Of a stretch of 64,000 bases of DNA, positions 59,816-64,000 are shown one piece after another. The position numbers and the translations under genes were made by a program. Source of the DNA: Siphlonurus alternatus (taxonomy: Eukaryota; Arthropoda; Insecta; Ephemeroptera; Siphlonuridae); contig OX463779.1 in assembly GCA_949825025.1 (NCBI GenBank), positions 21,062,816 to 21,126,815 of the forward strand. Reading direction: 5' to 3'. The notes below the pieces were generated by a model. It searched no databases and was not told where the DNA came from. It worked only from the letters and a program-made list of their open reading frames with translations. Each line of letters begins with the position of its first letter. Position 1 is the stretch's first letter.

Positions 59816-61887
59816 AATTAGTAAATAAAAGTACCCAATAGTGTTTGATTAAAAATTAAAAAAAAATGTCACATTAATTTGTTTACTTTCATTTAATAGT
59901 GCATACAAAATTAATTTTAACTTTTTTTTTTTACAATACGTTTACATAATTTGAAGTTATTTTTATTTTTAATAACCTTCAATATTCACTAATGAAAAAT
60001 TAATGTTCTCCTTCGTGGGAGTGCTTCTTGGCTTATATTAACTTTATTATGAGGTAAATAAATGAGGAAAATCAAGCGAAATAAGTTTAATTCAATTAAA
60101 GTTTTGAAGATTTTCAGTATAAAGTTATTTCATTTATTCATTTCGTTAATTGACTGCAGCAAAATATGCAAATTAATTACCGAGAGTTGTTTGCTAATAC
60201 TGAAATGTTTAAATATATGCATAATTATGCTTTAACAAAAAATATTTTACATGCAAAATTTAAATTTTATATTTAAGTCCTGAATTATTTTTACATTTAT
60301 TTAGTCTAATCTAATTTTATTACTCTGAATAGTTTGTTAATTATTAATGGTTAAAAATTTAACAATTTGGTTATTAGCTGGGTCAACTGATTAGTGAATT
60401 GTCATTAATTAGGCTGATTGGTAAGGTCGTCCTCGTCTCCTTCAGCTGTCACTGCTCTCTGGGATCCTACACTATAAACAACCCTAGTTATTAATGACGT
60501 CACATTGTCGTTCCATGCAAAACTTGTGATGACGTCACGTTGCTCGCGGGGCACTCCTCTCTAGCCTAGAACGCCGCTTTGTCCGCGCTCGTTTGATTGC
60601 TGGAGCCACAACGACCTATTTCCTGCAGTCAGGGGCCCGCATATGCGGCATATGTGTGCAATATAAAGAGGCTATGTATACTAACTAGAGAGGCAGGGGT
60701 TGTTTATTATTTTTGTATGTGTGGCTTTATAAATTTGATCTAAGATGAGAGCACTAATATTAGTAAATTTAATTCTTAAGTTTGAAATGGTTTTTCTTCC
60801 CACCAAAGTATACAACCTCTTCATAGTAATGGTCTCTTTGAGGAGCTCTCTCCATCCACTTTGATGTCCTTGCCAGCTGATGAAGAGTATACCCCTGACA
60901 ATTAAGTTTGGGTTCGTCCACACATGAGTCATTTTCTTATGGGAACTGTTCAATCAAATATAAACAAAATATCATGCAGGCGGGTCCTTTTCCTGGTAAA
61001 TGTTAAATTTTCAGTACATATTTGGTTTTTACACACATTATAAACAAATGTTTGTTTAAATTTAAAATTCTGAACCTTATTATAAACAATATTTACCATA
61101 TATTGAATAATGTGTGTATTTAGTGCTATACCAAAAATAATTTTTGGGGTGTAAACAAAATTTTGTACTCTATAAAATGTAATATGTTTGTTTATAATGA
61201 AAAAAAAAAATACTTTCGGTATCTGGTTAATGAGTAATATATTATATATATACTGAAATGCAATTTTCTTTTATGCCTCGCATGTCGCATATATGGATAT
61301 ATAACAAATGATAACATTGACATATTTTAGTAAGGAACTCCACTCGACACACATGTTTTGCTGTAATATAATTGCGATAGACAGTACTCGCAGAGTAGAT
61401 TGACCAATTATAAATAATTTGTTTCTTTGGTTTCAATTACATGACACAAGCTCCTTTGTTTTTCGGATATGATGAGTCATCAACATTACATAATAATTAA
61501 TTTATAGCAGTTTAATTTTTATTATTATATTTTTTTCTTTAATGCTGGACGAGCTTTTGTTTGTGCCCAATTGCAAAATGTAGTCATGATAAGAGCCCTG
61601 CAGTTCAATTATAATATAATAATAATAATTGTACTTGTTACACAATTAAATATTATCATATTTACCAAATTTTATGAGTTCATGAGCAAGTGATGCAGCT
61701 GCGAAACGCAATTTTGACTGGTAACAATAAAAAATCATTATCCGCAATTTCATTATCACAGCACGCAATACCACCATCGTAAATTATTTTGTAAACATGT
61801 ATTTCATGGCAAGTGCGCTAAAATCTCTTCACAAACTCAGGGCTGATTGTAAATCCATCTTTTTGCTGTGTTCTCTAGCTCTCACAG
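59816..61887 (+). other. Mmp intron 3, AT-rich part
   Basis: Apart from the CRE pair and GC-rich patch at 60420-60640, I see only AT-rich DNA with TTGTTTA-type motifs (60960-61200) and short A/T runs. Confidence 0.5.
60495..60537. promoter_or_regulatory. CRE/ATF palindrome pair
   Basis: TGACGTCA lies at 60495-60502 and 60530-60537, 35 bp apart, at the edge of a GC-rich patch (60420-60640). Confidence 0.4.
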
Positions 61888-62221
61888 ATACCTTGACAGT
61901 TACATTGAGATGCTCCGACGTCTGTGGATCGAGTCTCTGGAGTTGTCAGGCACGGGCCAAGATTTGTCGCTTCCTCCTGGGGTCACGTGGCTGACTGGCA
62001 CGCACCTCACGTGCTTCCTGTACATCCCTCTCTCACCGTCTCCCCGCGTGATCCACCCGCAAGGCGTGAATAATCCCAGCCCAAGGCCACCAGACACTAA
62101 TCCTGACACCTTGATTGAGATGCAGGAGGAACTAATAAAATTTAAATCCGATATATTATGTATTAATGTAGAACATGTGTATTATACGTTCTGCTCTGCT
62201 CTTTTTTCTTTAACGGTTTAG
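61888..62221 (+). CDS. Unassigned exon-like open frame
   Basis: After a good acceptor (TTTTTGCTGTGTTCTCTAGC then TCTCACAG) an open frame runs 111 codons to a stop. The first 80 codons have high GC at third positions and ordinary protein composition (YLDSYIEMLRRLWIESLELS, LPPGVTWLTGTHLTCFLYIP). The last 25 are AT-rich and may be intron or 3' UTR; AATAAA occurs at about 62134. Its entry phase equals the exit phase of Mmp exon 3, but it does not look like any MMP domain. I do not recognise the family. It may be part of a nested gene, a terminal alternative exon or a retrocopy. Confidence 0.4.
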
Positions 62222-62241
62222 GTTTAATCTCTTATTATAAA

Positions 62242-62245
<4 letters not shown>

Positions 62246-62299
<54 letters not shown>
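62246..62299. repeat. (TA)n microsatellite
   Basis: It lies directly before MITE copy B, as the tract at 4088 lies before copy A. Confidence 0.95.
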
Positions 62300-62771
<472 letters not shown>

Positions 62772-64000
62772 TAAAGTATAACAAAAATTGATTTTTTTTA
62801 TGTAATGAAACTTCATATTATTAATATAATCATGTAATTTATGTAAATTTAACTTATCAAATATGCTGTGTTATTAACACAAATAATCTACATACATTAA
62901 CTTATGCTTAATGCCATGAGGCATACAAATGGGTGGTGGCTCGGTTTGCGTGACACCGGACACCATGTTGTACCAAAGTCTGCATGTCGGCATGCGTGCT
63001 CGCGATATCGGCCAAGTAACAGGAGCCACTGGGAACCTGTGTCCTGATTTTACAAACTGAGTCGACCCTGAGACTCCAGGAATAGCATCTGAAAATTGTC
63101 CTTCATGTGTAATGAATAAGAAAGCTTCACTTTTTAAATTGATGAGAAAAAAATAATAAATTGTTTAAAAATAGATATGCCATGATTTCATAATATATGA
63201 TTATATCTTTTTATATAATTTTTGTATGTAATTATATAGACTCATGAGTCTGTGTGGGATACGATGACACTAAAATTTAATATAATTATGTCCAGTTTTT
63301 TTACGTGCCTCTCACAATTGGCTCCTCGTCATGACCGCGGTTTCAGATCCAAACTTGTTTGCTATATGTAATGTAAGGATCGTGGTAAATTATGCTGTAT
63401 TATATCTGGGAAAAGTGTAAATGAACACGACCTTGTGGGTTTATTACAAGTATATATTTTTTTTTGTACTTGAAGTCTCGAACTGGTAGTTTGATATGTT
63501 CGCCATAGCATTGATTGCGGGATTCCACGCAGCTATATTAAAAAAAATACATGCGTCAATTAATAAGGTGCTTTTTCATGTATTGGAATTAAAGCTGCAA
63601 AAAAAAGTGATGGAAGGATAAATCAATCGTCGCATAATTTCCTCTCTCTCTATACGCTTTGAAAGTTGACCTTTTCTCTGTGACCTGTGACGTAACGCGG
63701 AGAACAATGGAGCACCAATAACTGCGCGGTGGATGTCACTCACTCAACCTGGGTGTGATGTCGTCTTGCAAGCATCACAACCTCCTTGAGTGAGCGACAG
63801 TCCCGCGTGACTCCAGCAATGAAACTTCACCATCTCGCACCACGACCATGCAGCCAAGTCCATGCATCAGCACTCAAGACGTGACGCCCGGAGTTTTCAA
63901 GATGTCAACATTTTTATATGTGGCTTAGCTTTTAAATGCCAGTTTCAAGTTGAAATTTGTGTTGAGTTTAAAAAAAAAAAATCATTAACATTTAGCATAA
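62772..64000 (+). other. Mmp intron 3 to window end
   Basis: GC-rich patches lie at 62930-63080 and 63660-63900. No gene, Mmp exon or recognisable repeat is seen. Confidence 0.5.

Noticed and set aside
59331..59817. Frames over the 5S-derived SINE
   Set aside because: They are explained by the SINE sequence, not by a protein gene.

Overview
The window is nuclear DNA from an animal, most likely an arthropod and perhaps a crustacean (an inference, not proven). It is very AT-rich. It has spliceosomal introns with GT-AG borders, one about 30.7 kb long. It holds dense simple repeats (TA, GA/CT, TAAA) and many DNA transposons and retrotransposons. There are no bacterial-style genes, operons or CRISPR arrays.

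Three host genes can be read. (1) On the minus strand, exons at 6954-6961 (start, tentative), 6066-6105, 5217-5306 and 4702-4860 encode the first 99 residues of the RNA polymerase III subunit RPC9 (CRCP); the end of the gene lies beyond the left edge or was not found. (2) Head-to-head with it on the plus strand, four in-phase exons between 8157 and 9381 give a 199-residue protein. It has one N-terminal membrane segment, Lys/Cys clusters and an acidic stretch that resembles the linker of the tRNA-wybutosine enzyme TYW1, but both TYW1 catalytic domains are absent. (3) From 20222 on the plus strand runs the 5' part of a matrix metalloproteinase close to insect Mmp1: a signal-peptide exon (20222-20332), a propeptide exon (51011-51112) and an exon with the cysteine switch PRCGLPD and a furin site RSKR (51774-51934). 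Its catalytic and hemopexin exons lie to the right of the window.

Mobile DNA fills much of the rest. 1-4032 is a minus-strand LTR retrotransposon with apparently identical LTRs and no pol genes, sitting downstream of the last visible CRCP exon. 11659-14303 is a hAT-like element with an 8-bp target duplication; it carries a perfect-looking 887-bp tandem duplication and a nested 347-bp foldback element in a TTAA site. 17794-18605 is a decayed mariner-like element. Inside or after the Mmp exons are a 5'-truncated non-LTR retrotransposon with a long open reverse-transcriptase frame (35115-36429), a Harbinger-like MITE (43373-43865), a second LINE tail (50190-50567), a 5S-rRNA-derived SINE (59457-59815) and one copy of a MITE family (62301-62771) whose other copy is at 4172-4434.

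Non-coding signals worth attention in the Mmp introns are six perfect TGACGTCA palindromes (two close pairs), a pair of FTZ-F1/ERR-type sites, a 55-bp near-perfect palindrome, and an unassigned GC-rich exon-like block at 61888-62221. A duplicated CTCF-type motif lies inside the hAT-like element.
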